This document shows, one piece after another, positions 1-8,214 of a DNA stretch of 25,792 nucleotides. The translations under genes and the position numbers were made by a program. Below the pieces are notes generated by a model. That model saw nothing but the letters and a program-made list of their open reading frames with translations. It was not told the origin of the DNA and searched no databases. This DNA is from CAZHRJ01 sp964534765 (GTDB taxonomy: Bacteria > Lindowbacteria > 2-12-FULL-62-27): positions 1-25,792 of the forward strand of contig CAZHRJ010000029.1 of the NCBI GenBank assembly GCA_964534765.1, in the 5' to 3' direction. The stretch's first letter is position 1. Every line of letters begins with the position of its first letter.

Positions 1-110
1 GCCGCCGGAACCACCTGCTGCCTTTGGGCCGGTCGTAATCCCTCTCCCCTCGGGCTGTTATTTGACATTTTCTGGTGTAGATCCAGCCCTCTTAGGTCGA
101 TAAAAAAGAC

Positions 111-125
111 AGGAGTCTATGGGTG
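111..125 (+). promoter_or_regulatory. Shine-Dalgarno and start choice for the GAF protein
   Basis: AGGAG at 111-115 lies 7 nt before a GTG at 123, which opens the long reading frame. The same AGGAG is only 3 nt from an ATG at 119 in another frame, which would encode a 17-residue peptide ending at 172. An in-frame ATG at 177 follows a second AGGAG near 161-165 and would start the protein directly at its membrane helix. The choice between 123 and 177 is open. A TTGACA at 62-67 has no convincing -10 partner. Confidence 0.45.
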
Positions 126-2345
126 GCATCGCCCGGCGATTCGACACGAACCGGAAAGGCAGGAGACATTGAAATCATGTGGGGCTATTATTCCGCAGTC
201 ATCTTGGTCGGCATTGGGTTTTTGACGATTGGAATTGGTTGGTCAGTATTGGCGCTGGCATCTCTGGCGTCGGTCTTCTTTGGAATTCGGCATCGAGCAC
301 GGACAATGGTTTGGATGGAATCGGCTATCGCACAGGTGGGCGCGGCTTGGCCCTTTGCGCTCGGTAAACCCGCCTTCCCGGCCAAAGTCGGAGGGGTACA
401 GGAGGCTCCGCATCGATGGCTTTTCGCGGAACCGAAAATGATCGATATCCGCCGCGAGGGATTCGACGCCCTGAGCGAAATGATCCTCCTCTTCAAACGG
501 CTCGTCCCCTTCTATTCCGCCGCGCTCTTCGAATATGACGCCGATACTCATTTCGCTTATCCACGCGTCTACTCCGCCGGATCGGAGGGATTCCGAAAGG
601 ACGCGATCCTGTCCGTCAGCGACGGCGTGGTCGGGTACTGCCTGTCTTCCGGCAAGGTTGTCCATTATCCCGATTTCAACGGGGATGCGCGGCTCCTCGG
701 ATACTACTCGACCCAGGAGGATATCCGGTCCGTCGTCGCCATACCGCTTGACCGCGCCTCCCGACGGATCGGGGCCCTGATCCTGGACGCGAAAGTCCCG
801 GATGCCTTCTCAGCCAGGCTTGAGGACGTCCGACAGATGGCTCAGATCCTCTCCGAATTGCTCATTCGCGTTCAGCGCGAAGAAACCCTCATCCTACGGC
901 TTGAGGAGGACCGCACGCTCAAAGCCATGACGGAACGGATGGCGAAAGCCGGCGTGTCGATCGAGGACGTGGCGGACAGCCTGTGCGGATTGTCCAGGGA
1001 GGTTTTTCCGGCGGACCGGGTGACCTTTGTGGTCTTCGATGAACCCTCTTCCCCGTCCTTCGGAAAACTCGCGGTGGGCGCGCCCACCGAAGGACGGTCC
1101 CCGTCGCCGATCGTCCGGTTTCGCAGCCTAAAAATGATCGACCGATACGTGGAATTGGTCGCCCGAACAAAAAAAACTCTCAGACTGGACGATCTCTGGG
1201 AAAATGGAATGCTCTCCCTGGCAACCGGCCAATCCGGCATCGCCACCCGGTCACTCCTCGCCGCTCCGTTCGTGTTTGACGCCCAGGTCCTCGGCGTGGT
1301 CCTCCTGGAGTCGGACCGGCGCAGGGCGTTCAACGCGTTTCATGAAACGGCCGTGGGCGAGCTGGTTCTCCATGCCGGCACGGCGGTGGCGCGGGCGATC
1401 GAGTACGGCCGGATGGAAAAAATGTGCGCGATCGCCGACGTCGTCCCGATGTCCGCCGACCGGATTTTCGGCGACCCATCCATGGATCCCATCAGCGATC
1501 TGCTGAAATCCCGGTTCAATGTCTCCATCCAGATTTTTGAGATCGTCACGGAAAAAACCGGTGAGTCGCTCCTGCGGCCATGGGACCGGCCCGAGTCCCA
1601 CCCTGTCGCGCCCGTGCCGTTCTTCAAAAAGGTCATGGATGCCGGATCGCCCATGATCCGGACCTACGGTGGCGCCGTCGTTCCCGTGCGGGATGTCTCG
1701 GGCGAGGCGCCGGCCGGATCCGATCTGGTGTTCCCGCTTTCTCCCGCCGCCCATCCCGGCAGGCCATTCGGGCTTTTTCACCTGATACTGAAATCGCCCC
1801 TGCGGGCGGAGACGCTGCAGATCCTCGAACGCGTCAAGTCCCTCATTCAGATCCGGCTCATTCTGGAGTTGCGCGAACGGCGGTTCGCCTTCCTCAAAGA
1901 ACGCGATCCCCTCACGGGAATATTTCACAGCGCCACCTTCGAGAAAAAACTCGATGACCGTGTCCGCTTGGCGCTGGCCGACGGACAGGGATTCTCCCTC
2001 ATCGTCGTACAGGCCGCGCGGATGTCGGAAATCCGCCGGTCTCACGGATTCGCCGAATCCTCCCGCCGGTTCACGGCTCTTTGCTCGGAGGTCGAACGCA
2101 TCTGCGGCCCGCGGTTCGCCGTCGGACGAGTCGGGCCGGCGGATATCGGGGTGATCTGGGAAGGCGGCGAGGAGGGTCTCCGGGCGGTCAAATCACAGAT
2201 CGAACGGCTCTCCGCTTCGCTCGGTTTCCAGGTCCGCGCGGGCAGCGCCGCTTTCCCTAACAACTCTCCGAAGGACGCGCCGTCCAGGGAGTCTCTCCTG
2301 GAATCGGCGGCGGCCGTCCGCATCGTGTCGGACGTGCCGGCATGA
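123..2345 (+). CDS. Membrane-anchored GAF-domain protein with degenerate GGDEF domain
   Basis: This 740-residue protein begins with a hydrophobic stretch (about residues 19-60) that should form one or two membrane helices. A GAF-like domain follows (about 110-245, with SDGVVGYCLSSGKVVHYPD and a VVAIPL strand). A second GAF-like domain lies at about 270-435 and a weaker GAF-like region at about 440-590. The C-terminus starts like a diguanylate cyclase, with DPLTGIFHSATFEKKL from D595. At the catalytic site, however, it reads VGRVGPADIGVIW, so the GGDEF signature is GPADI at 671-675 and cyclase activity is unlikely. By family knowledge GAF domains bind small ligands or partner proteins, so a sensory or scaffold role at the inner membrane is inferred. 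It lies 10 nt upstream of a secreted protein gene and probably heads a three-gene unit. The start may be GTG 123 or ATG 177. Confidence 0.8.
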   Translation: MASPGDSTRTGKAGDIEIMWGYYSAVILVGIGFLTIGIGWSVLALASLASVFFGIRHRARTMVWMESAIAQVGAAWPFALGKPAFPAKVGGVQEAPHRWLFAEPKMIDIRREGFDALSEMILLFKRLVPFYSAALFEYDADTHFAYPRVYSAGSEGFRKDAILSVSDGVVGYCLSSGKVVHYPDFNGDARLLGYYSTQEDIRSVVAIPLDRASRRIGALILDAKVPDAFSARLEDVRQMAQILSELLIRVQREETLILRLEEDRTLKAMTERMAKAGVSIEDVADSLCGLSREVFPADRVTFVVFDEPSSPSFGKLAVGAPTEGRSPSPIVRFRSLKMIDRYVELVARTKKTLRLDDLWENGMLSLATGQSGIATRSLLAAPFVFDAQVLGVVLLESDRRRAFNAFHETAVGELVLHAGTAVARAIEYGRMEKMCAIADVVPMSADRIFGDPSMDPISDLLKSRFNVSIQIFEIVTEKTGESLLRPWDRPESHPVAPVPFFKKVMDAGSPMIRTYGGAVVPVRDVSGEAPAGSDLVFPLSPAAHPGRPFGLFHLILKSPLRAETLQILERVKSLIQIRLILELRERRFAFLKERDPLTGIFHSATFEKKLDDRVRLALADGQGFSLIVVQAARMSEIRRSHGFAESSRRFTALCSEVERICGPRFAVGRVGPADIGVIWEGGEEGLRAVKSQIERLSASLGFQVRAGSAAFPNNSPKDAPSRESLLESAAAVRIVSDVPA

Positions 2346-2355
2346 AAGTGTCGTG

Positions 2356-3081
2356 ATGCGCCGCGTTGCCTTCTTCCTGGCGGTGCTCGTTCTGCCGCTT
2401 TCCGTGACGGCTGACATCATTGATGACCTGGTGCTCTCCCGGATGGGCGTGGCCGAAATTCTGAAATTCCTCAGCGCCTACGATCAGGAAAAAGGTTACG
2501 CGGAACATCAGATCGCCGCCAAGTACATCCTCGGCGAGGTTCCCGCTCAGGACGTGGAACCCCCCGCACGGGTGATCCTCCGCTGGAGATCCATGCGGCT
2601 GTCGGATCAGAAACAGCTCAAGGTTGTCTGGTTCCGGGAGCATTTTCGCAGGCATACGGTCGAGGAAGTCCGGAAACATGTGTCGGTGGATTATCTCATC
2701 GAACGCGCGAACGAGGAATTCAGGGAAAATCCTCTCATGAAGTCCAAACCACCGGAAGAACCCAAACCGGATCTGACGGCCAAAGGGAAAAAAATTAAAA
2801 AAGATCTGACCAAGGCGAAACAATCGTCTCAGAAAACTCCCAAAGTCGGGACTGATACGGGCACAAAAAAACCGGCCGCCAAACCCAAAAAGAAAAAGGA
2901 AACCGTCGCCGCCCTCAAGCCTCCGCCCGACCCTCAGTCCCCGTCGACCGCCCCAGGGCCTGTGCCGTCGAAGCCAACCATCAAAACCAAGGAATCCTCC
3001 GATAAGCCGGCCACCGCCGAAACCATTTTGAAAAAACTCCCAACCTGGCAGGGCATCCCAACCAACATCAAGAACGAATAG
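2356..3081 (+). CDS. Secreted Lys/Pro-rich protein of unknown function
   Basis: I do not recognise this family. The 241-residue product (242 if the adjacent GTG at 2353 is used) opens with MRRVAFFLAVLVLPLSVTA, a clear signal peptide. A compact, probably helical region of about 110 residues follows, with many charged residues and aromatics (SAYDQEKGYAEHQIAAKYI, LKVVWFREHFRRH). From about residue 130 the sequence becomes low-complexity and rich in Lys, Pro, Thr and Ser, and probably disordered. No lipobox or sortase signal is visible. It starts 10 nt after the GAF protein stop, so the two are probably co-transcribed, and the FecR protein follows 48 nt later. The basic tail resembles in style that of the next gene and may contact cell-wall polymers or nucleic acid, but this is inference. 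Confidence 0.72.
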   Translation: MRRVAFFLAVLVLPLSVTADIIDDLVLSRMGVAEILKFLSAYDQEKGYAEHQIAAKYILGEVPAQDVEPPARVILRWRSMRLSDQKQLKVVWFREHFRRHTVEEVRKHVSVDYLIERANEEFRENPLMKSKPPEEPKPDLTAKGKKIKKDLTKAKQSSQKTPKVGTDTGTKKPAAKPKKKKETVAALKPPPDPQSPSTAPGPVPSKPTIKTKESSDKPATAETILKKLPTWQGIPTNIKNE

Positions 3082-3129
3082 GTTGCAAGGATTGATGGTA
3101 TCGCCGCTCGAAGTTAGCATCGTATTCGC

Positions 3130-4314
3130 ATGATTCGATATCGGCTGTGTTTGGGATGGGTCTGCCTGGCGGCGATTGCCGGGATAGGTTCGGCCCAGGA
3201 AATCGAGGTCGATCCGGAACCCAAAGGATTTGTGTCCGGTCTGTACGGCGAGGTCAGGATTCTCGATCCGGAAAGCCCTGAACCCAGGGTCCTGGCGGAT
3301 TCGGACCCTGTGTTTGAGGGCAGCCGCATCACGGCAAGCGAGGACGCCTACGCTGAAATTTCCCTGCTCGACGGCAGTGAACTCACCGTCGATGAACTCA
3401 CACAGCTTGATCTATCCCGCATGTCCGTCTCCTCCGACGCGGCCGAACCGGATCGGCTGGTCGATCTCTCGATGCTGTACGGCAGTCTTCGCCTGTCGGT
3501 GCCACAGGGGTTTTCCGGACTCAGCGTCTATAAAGTCACCACGCCCGTGGCGGTCGCCGGCGTTCGGGGAACCGATTTCGCGGTTGATTATGAATCCGAG
3601 GACCAGGTCACGGTCGATGTGTTCGAAGGCGAGGTCGGCGTGGGCCGGACCGAACCGGTCGAATCGGTGGTGGAGGGAGAAGCGGCCTCGGCCTCGGCCG
3701 GCGGCGGGGTTTCAAAATCGGGAATCCAGGAACACCGGCGGGAAAAATGGGAACAGAGCCAATCCGCCATCCATCTGCGCAGACAGGAACAGTCTCTCTC
3801 GAAGCTGAAAGAGCATATTGAAATCGTCCGGGCGCAGAATCCCGATGATCCTCGCCTGGCCGGACTGGAAAACGCGGCTCAAAACGTCGCAAAAAACCGC
3901 GAGGAAGCCCATTCGCGGTTCTCGGAAGCTCGCGAAAAAATGAAAGACCACCGCGGCCGGCGGGTTGAACGCATGCGGGACTTTGCCCAAAAACACGGCA
4001 AAGACAAATTTGATCACGCCAGACGGTTTCGCGGCGGCGCCCTCTCGCCGGAAAATCGCCAGAAGGCCGGCCAGAAACTCAGAAACCAACGCGAACAAAT
4101 CCGGGGCAAGGCCCAGGAACGACGCAATAATAAAAAAGATCAGATCCGCCCCCGCCGCGATGACCGCAAGGATACCCTCAAGGATCGGCGCGAAAATCGG
4201 CAGGACAAGATGCGCGAACGGCAGGGACCGGGCGGCCGGGAACGCCGCGGCGGCGAAGACCGCCGGGACAACAGGCGGGATAACCGCCAGGATCAGAAAC
4301 ACCGACGCCGATAG
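3130..4314 (+). CDS. Secreted FecR-domain protein with long Arg-rich tail
   Basis: The 394-residue product has a signal peptide (MIRYRLCLGWVCLAAIAGIGSA). A FecR domain spans about residues 36-172, including the signature TPVAVAGVRGTDFAV at 138-152 followed by VDVFEGEVGVG. In classic FecR proteins this domain sits in the periplasm behind a membrane helix and an anti-sigma tail. Here there is no second membrane helix or anti-sigma segment, so it belongs to the stand-alone secreted FecR type. Residues about 200-290 look like a charged coiled coil. Residues 321-394 are extremely basic and polar, about one third Arg, made of loosely repeated RR-D-N-R-Q units. No strong Shine-Dalgarno is visible before ATG 3130. 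It converges on the carbamoyltransferase gene with only 5 nt between stop codons. Its function is unknown; binding to envelope polyanions is a plausible inference. Confidence 0.82.
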   Translation: MIRYRLCLGWVCLAAIAGIGSAQEIEVDPEPKGFVSGLYGEVRILDPESPEPRVLADSDPVFEGSRITASEDAYAEISLLDGSELTVDELTQLDLSRMSVSSDAAEPDRLVDLSMLYGSLRLSVPQGFSGLSVYKVTTPVAVAGVRGTDFAVDYESEDQVTVDVFEGEVGVGRTEPVESVVEGEAASASAGGGVSKSGIQEHRREKWEQSQSAIHLRRQEQSLSKLKEHIEIVRAQNPDDPRLAGLENAAQNVAKNREEAHSRFSEAREKMKDHRGRRVERMRDFAQKHGKDKFDHARRFRGGALSPENRQKAGQKLRNQREQIRGKAQERRNNKKDQIRPRRDDRKDTLKDRRENRQDKMRERQGPGGRERRGGEDRRDNRRDNRQDQKHRRR

Positions 4315-4319
4315 TTACG

Positions 4320-6035
4320 TCAGGCGGTCGATTCCACCACGTAGTTTTCCAGAAAAATCACGTCGAGCCGGCTCTGCAAAAACGCGTCGATCGAATCTTC
4401 CGCCGTGCAGACGATCGGCTCCTCGTGCATGTTGTAGCTCGTGTTGATCAGAATGTTTAACCCGGTCAGCCGCTCGTATTCTATCAAAAGCCGGTGAACG
4501 TCCGGTAACGTTTTCTCCCGGATCAGCTGCGGCCGCGCCGTGTGGTCGACGTGCACGATCGCCGGAGCCTCCCGGCGGCATCGGTCGTTCGCGTACAGCG
4601 TGATGGTCATGAACTCAAGCGCGTAGAGTGATTCCTCGTAGTCAATAAAATAGTCTTTTAATCTCTCCTCCCTCACAATCGGCGCAAACGGCATAAACTC
4701 GCTCCGGTTCAGACGACGGTTCAGCCAGTCATTTACCGTCGGATCGGTCGCCTGGTACAGAATCGTCCGGTGACACAACGCCCTCGGTCCATACTCCATG
4801 CTTCCACGGCACCAGGCCACACACTTGCCCGCGGCCAGCTGCCTCGCCGCTTCCATCTCCGGCTGGTCCACTTTTCGGTAGGTCAGATTGTGCCGGCGTA
4901 GCGAATCGAGAATCGACGACTCGGTCATGCCCGGCCCGAAAAAAACATGGTCCAGCCGCTGGGGTCTGGATCGGGCCGGGTCCAGCTTCGCGTGCAGATA
5001 CAACGCACTGCCGGCCGCCAGACCGCCGTCGCCCATGTGCGGATGTATGTATACCTCCGATACCTCCGGCAGCTTCGCTATCTCCTGATTCAGCCGCACG
5101 TTCGCAAAGACTCCTCCGGCCAGACAGATTTTTTCCTTCCCCAATTGTAATTTCGCAAAAGTGTCCCGGACGTACCCGCAGACGGTCTCCTCCAGGATCT
5201 TCTGAACGCCCGCCGATACGTCCTCCCGGGACAGGCCCTTGAGATGCCCGGCCAGAAAATCGATCTGCGGTTTCCGATATCGGCCGGAATTGTGAAACCG
5301 GAACAGATCCGGCCGGTACTGGATTTGGGATCGAAAAAAATCAATCGTCTTTTGCGCATCGCCCCGCGCCGCCAGACCCGTGACTTTCCCCTCGCGGCCG
5401 GGTTTGAATCCGAGAATCTTGTTGATGTAGGAATAGTAGAGGCCGGGCGAATGGTAAAACGGAATCCGGTTGACCGGACGCATCCGGACGCCTTCGCACA
5501 TCGCGGCGCGGGAACACAGGCCGTCTCCCGACGCGTCAACGGTTAGTGCCACCCCGCGGTCCCAGCCGCTGGTGTACCAGGCCGATGCCAGATGCGAGAG
5601 GTGGTGGTCAATCACCCGCATCGGCGCCCGCACGCCAAGACTCGCCAGCAACCGGCGGGTCTGGATCATCCGCGGCGCCAGGAAAAGGGCCACATGCGCC
5701 GCCAGCACCAGCCGGATTCCCGCGTCGATGCCGAATACCAGCCGTTCCAGCCGGGCGGCGTGAAGAAAAGACAAAATCATCGTCTGCACGCCCGGGTGCT
5801 GGTCCCAGTCCCATACGGATTCCGGAATGTGGATGTAACTCGACAACGCCACCCGATCAATCTCGTCGGCCCGGATCCCGGAAACCGCCAGAGCCGCCTC
5901 GATCGATTCACGCGGAAACGTCGTCGTCAGTTTCTTCCGGTTGAACCTCTCCTCGTTCGCGGCCGATACGATCCGGCCGTCCACAATCAACGCGGCGCCG
6001 CTGTCATGCTCGCCGCTCACGCCCAGAATTTTCAT
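4320..6035 (-). CDS. NodU/CmcH-family carbamoyltransferase
   Basis: Full-length (571 aa) member of the O-carbamoyltransferase family, which moves carbamoyl from carbamoyl phosphate through carbamoyl-adenylate onto a hydroxyl of a sugar or natural product. The N-terminal Kae1-like domain shows GEHDSGAALIVDG, EERFNRKK, DHHLSHLASAW, a LGFKPGREGKVTGLAARG-type loop and LAGGVFANVRLNQ. The C-terminal domain shows WCRGSMEYGPRAL, DPTVNDWLNRR, FMPFAPIVREE and EEPIVCTAEDSIDAF. The usual GPRALGNR or GPRALGHR motif reads GPRALCHR here (416-423), with Cys421 in place of Gly. The gene is last of a trio: its ATG overlaps the stop of the MaoC-like gene by 4 nt (6032-6035). The acceptor substrate cannot be read from sequence. 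The neighbouring lipid-linked-sugar type glycosyltransferase suggests a surface glycan, but a small-molecule target is also possible. Confidence 0.9.
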   Translation of the reverse strand: MKILGVSGEHDSGAALIVDGRIVSAANEERFNRKKLTTTFPRESIEAALAVSGIRADEIDRVALSSYIHIPESVWDWDQHPGVQTMILSFLHAARLERLVFGIDAGIRLVLAAHVALFLAPRMIQTRRLLASLGVRAPMRVIDHHLSHLASAWYTSGWDRGVALTVDASGDGLCSRAAMCEGVRMRPVNRIPFYHSPGLYYSYINKILGFKPGREGKVTGLAARGDAQKTIDFFRSQIQYRPDLFRFHNSGRYRKPQIDFLAGHLKGLSREDVSAGVQKILEETVCGYVRDTFAKLQLGKEKICLAGGVFANVRLNQEIAKLPEVSEVYIHPHMGDGGLAAGSALYLHAKLDPARSRPQRLDHVFFGPGMTESSILDSLRRHNLTYRKVDQPEMEAARQLAAGKCVAWCRGSMEYGPRALCHRTILYQATDPTVNDWLNRRLNRSEFMPFAPIVREERLKDYFIDYEESLYALEFMTITLYANDRCRREAPAIVHVDHTARPQLIREKTLPDVHRLLIEYERLTGLNILINTSYNMHEEPIVCTAEDSIDAFLQSRLDVIFLENYVVESTA

Positions 6036-6466
6036 CGGTCCATCACCATCGCCGTCGCGGTGCCGCTCGCCAACAGGTCGTTCTGCGGCACCCGGTGGAT
6101 CGTGGTGTCGATGATCAGTATCTTTGACCGCCCGTGTTTTTCCGTGACCCGGCCCGTCACCCGGATCCGGTCGCCCACATGACAGGGACTGTCAAACCGC
6201 GTGGTTTGCGTCAGATACAGCGCCCGACGGCCCGGCAGGTCGTGGCCGATCAGACGCGAAAAAAATGAGTTCAGCAACTGCCCGTATACCACCCGCCGGC
6301 CAAATGGCGTCGAGGAAGCGTAGGCGTCGTCGGTGTGAAGCGGATTTTCGTCTCCGGTGAGACGGCGAAACTGGGTCATGCTCTCCTCCGTGATCGTCTC
6401 TTCAAACGACTGTTCCTCCCCCACCGCAATCTCATCAAACGTCCGATCCCGAATCAATGTCCTCAC
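6032..6466 (-). CDS. MaoC-like (R)-specific hydratase/dehydratase, hot-dog fold
   Basis: A single-domain 144-residue protein of the MaoC/PhaJ type. The hydratase signature is well kept: LTGDENPLHTDDAYASSTPFG, with Asp39 and His44 as the expected catalytic pair, followed by VVYGQLLNSFFSRLIGHDLPG. In characterised relatives this fold hydrates trans-2-enoyl-CoA or an acyl-carrier-linked enoyl group. The gene uses a GTG start at 6466 that overlaps the stop of the upstream glycosyltransferase as GTGA (6463-6466), and its own stop overlaps the carbamoyltransferase ATG as ATGA. Translational coupling on both sides argues for a shared pathway. Its size also suits thioesterase-like hot-dog proteins, but the GDxNPLHxD motif favours a hydratase. 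The substrate is unknown. Confidence 0.88.
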   Translation of the reverse strand: MRTLIRDRTFDEIAVGEEQSFEETITEESMTQFRRLTGDENPLHTDDAYASSTPFGRRVVYGQLLNSFFSRLIGHDLPGRRALYLTQTTRFDSPCHVGDRIRVTGRVTEKHGRSKILIIDTTIHRVPQNDLLASGTATAMVMDR

Positions 6467-8145
6467 TCCCCTCTTTCAGCGGTTCCCGCATCCTTTTTTG
6501 TCTCCGGCACACGATAGACTTCAATCGTTCCCAGCCCGGCACGGCGCGATTCCTCTCGCCAGTTGCGGCCGCGCACAAAAACGCCCCAGTCCAAAAATAA
6601 ACCCGTGTTCGGATAGACCTGCCCGAACCAGACCTTTACTGGTTTATAAGATGAAATCACCGTTTGGACAACGGGATAAGCGTAGGCGTATTCGGCGTTC
6701 GCGCGGTCGATCACCCAGAGCCCCGCCGGAATGTCTTCTGGCGTTTCCTTTGGAACCAACTCGGCTCGGTCCTTCCGAAGATAATATCGCACCGCAAGCG
6801 GATACGTGGTGTAAATCGGTTCCGTCGCCGCCGCGCCGCTTCGCGTCTCGGCTCGAAGCCATCGGCCGGCCTCCGGCCAGGCGGATTTCACCTGCGTTTC
6901 CCGCCAGGTACCCAGCGCGCTGTGGATGAGCAGGCCGCAGACCACGATCTGGGCCACCCGCCGGCCCTGCCATAAACTGCTCCCGCTCGAAAATCGCGTC
7001 TTCAGTCGCTCGTACACGTGCAGGTACCCTATCGAGCTGAAAATGACAAAAAAGGGGATGCTGGTCATCACCGCTCTCGGACCGTCGCCGCGCGCCACCA
7101 GACTGAATCCCACCAGAGGCACGGTCGCCAGCGCCGCCGCCAGTCGCCGGACCGGACACCGGCTGAGGACACACGCCCATGCGCCCATCACCATTCCGAC
7201 GACCCACCAGCTCCGCTCCAGATAGGCGTAATGCATCAGCAGGTTCGCGTGTGGCTGGAGCAGTGATCCGGGATGCGACCCGCCGCCGGAGGCGGTGGGC
7301 ACGTCTTGAAACAACCGGGCCCAGAATCCCTGGAAATAAGTCTGGATGCCGGCCGGCAACGTTCCGCCGCCCCATAGATAGATTCGATACGGCAGTTCGA
7401 TCAGACACAGAACCAGGATGAACCCGGCCGCCAGCGCCGCCAGACGCCTCGCGCTTCCGCGCGCCACCAGAATGTCCCACACCGCCAGAATCGGCAGAAT
7501 CAGCGCGCAGCGGTAATTCACCGCCACCGCAACTCCATACAGCAAACCCAGGATCAACTCCGAAAATAATCCGCCCGGCACCGCGGGCGGCGCCTGGTCC
7601 CGGCGGTCGCGCAGGCACAGCCGCGCGTGCCAGAGGATTGCGCAGGTGGCGAAAAAAATAGCGTCGGCCTCGGCAAGTTGCGAGCGGCTGTACATGATGT
7701 GAGACCGGCTGATGGCCATCAGGAACGCCGCGAGTATCCCGGTCATCGGATCCACGGAGCGCGCCGTCCACAAGCCGATCAGGCCGATCGTCACCGTGCC
7801 CGCCAGCGCCGACCAGAGACTCCCGGCCCATTCTTCATCCAGGCCGGTCACGAGAGAAAACACCGCGATGGATAATCCGTGCAGCGGTTTCGGCGTGAAA
7901 CTGGGCGGCAACCCGTCGATCCGGGATTCGACAAAATCGGCGTTCAGCCGGCCGGCCCTCAGGGCCTGCCACAGATCCTGACGCTGAACGAAGAGTTCCC
8001 GCCAGAACTTCGATTCCATCATGTAATGCGCTTCGTCGTAGTGAGAAAATCCGTGCTCCGGCAGATTCCAGGTCCGTAAAAACAGTCCCAGCCACACAAT
8101 TCCCGCCAGAATCCACAGATGTTTGGAATTCACGGAAGTCCCCAT
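6463..8145 (-). CDS. GT39/ArnT-type polytopic membrane glycosyltransferase
   Basis: A 560-residue integral membrane protein. The first helix (about residues 9-25) is followed by RTWNLPEHGFSHYDEAHY, whose Asp37-Glu38 pair is the expected catalytic DE motif of the first periplasmic loop in dolichyl/undecaprenyl-phosphate-sugar transferases. About ten hydrophobic segments follow up to roughly residue 420, and a soluble C-terminal part (about 420-560) ends in charged residues. Such enzymes use polyprenyl-phosphate-linked sugars as donors and act on the outer face of the inner membrane. No convincing Shine-Dalgarno precedes ATG 8145, and the aldehyde dehydrogenase stop lies 69 nt upstream. It heads the coupled trio with the MaoC-like and carbamoyltransferase genes. 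Donor and acceptor cannot be deduced. Confidence 0.85.
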   Translation of the reverse strand: MGTSVNSKHLWILAGIVWLGLFLRTWNLPEHGFSHYDEAHYMMESKFWRELFVQRQDLWQALRAGRLNADFVESRIDGLPPSFTPKPLHGLSIAVFSLVTGLDEEWAGSLWSALAGTVTIGLIGLWTARSVDPMTGILAAFLMAISRSHIMYSRSQLAEADAIFFATCAILWHARLCLRDRRDQAPPAVPGGLFSELILGLLYGVAVAVNYRCALILPILAVWDILVARGSARRLAALAAGFILVLCLIELPYRIYLWGGGTLPAGIQTYFQGFWARLFQDVPTASGGGSHPGSLLQPHANLLMHYAYLERSWWVVGMVMGAWACVLSRCPVRRLAAALATVPLVGFSLVARGDGPRAVMTSIPFFVIFSSIGYLHVYERLKTRFSSGSSLWQGRRVAQIVVCGLLIHSALGTWRETQVKSAWPEAGRWLRAETRSGAAATEPIYTTYPLAVRYYLRKDRAELVPKETPEDIPAGLWVIDRANAEYAYAYPVVQTVISSYKPVKVWFGQVYPNTGLFLDWGVFVRGRNWREESRRAGLGTIEVYRVPETKKDAGTAERGE

Positions 8146-8214
8146 CGCGCGTGAATTAGTTCCTGGCGAAGGCGCCGGATTGAGGGGTAAACCGATGGGT
8201 GCCGGGGATCTCGA

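Noticed and set aside
2257..3120. Minus-strand 287-residue frame opposite the Lys/Pro-rich gene
   Set aside because: Low-complexity Phe/Gly-rich antisense of Lys/Pro-rich coding DNA, with no family motif and no ribosome site.
3712..4302. Minus-strand 196-residue frame that looks like a membrane protein
   Set aside because: It is the antisense of the Arg-rich tail of the FecR protein: Arg codons read backwards give Ala, Pro, Leu and Ile-rich strings. The FecR protein has a signal peptide and domain, so the plus strand is the real one.
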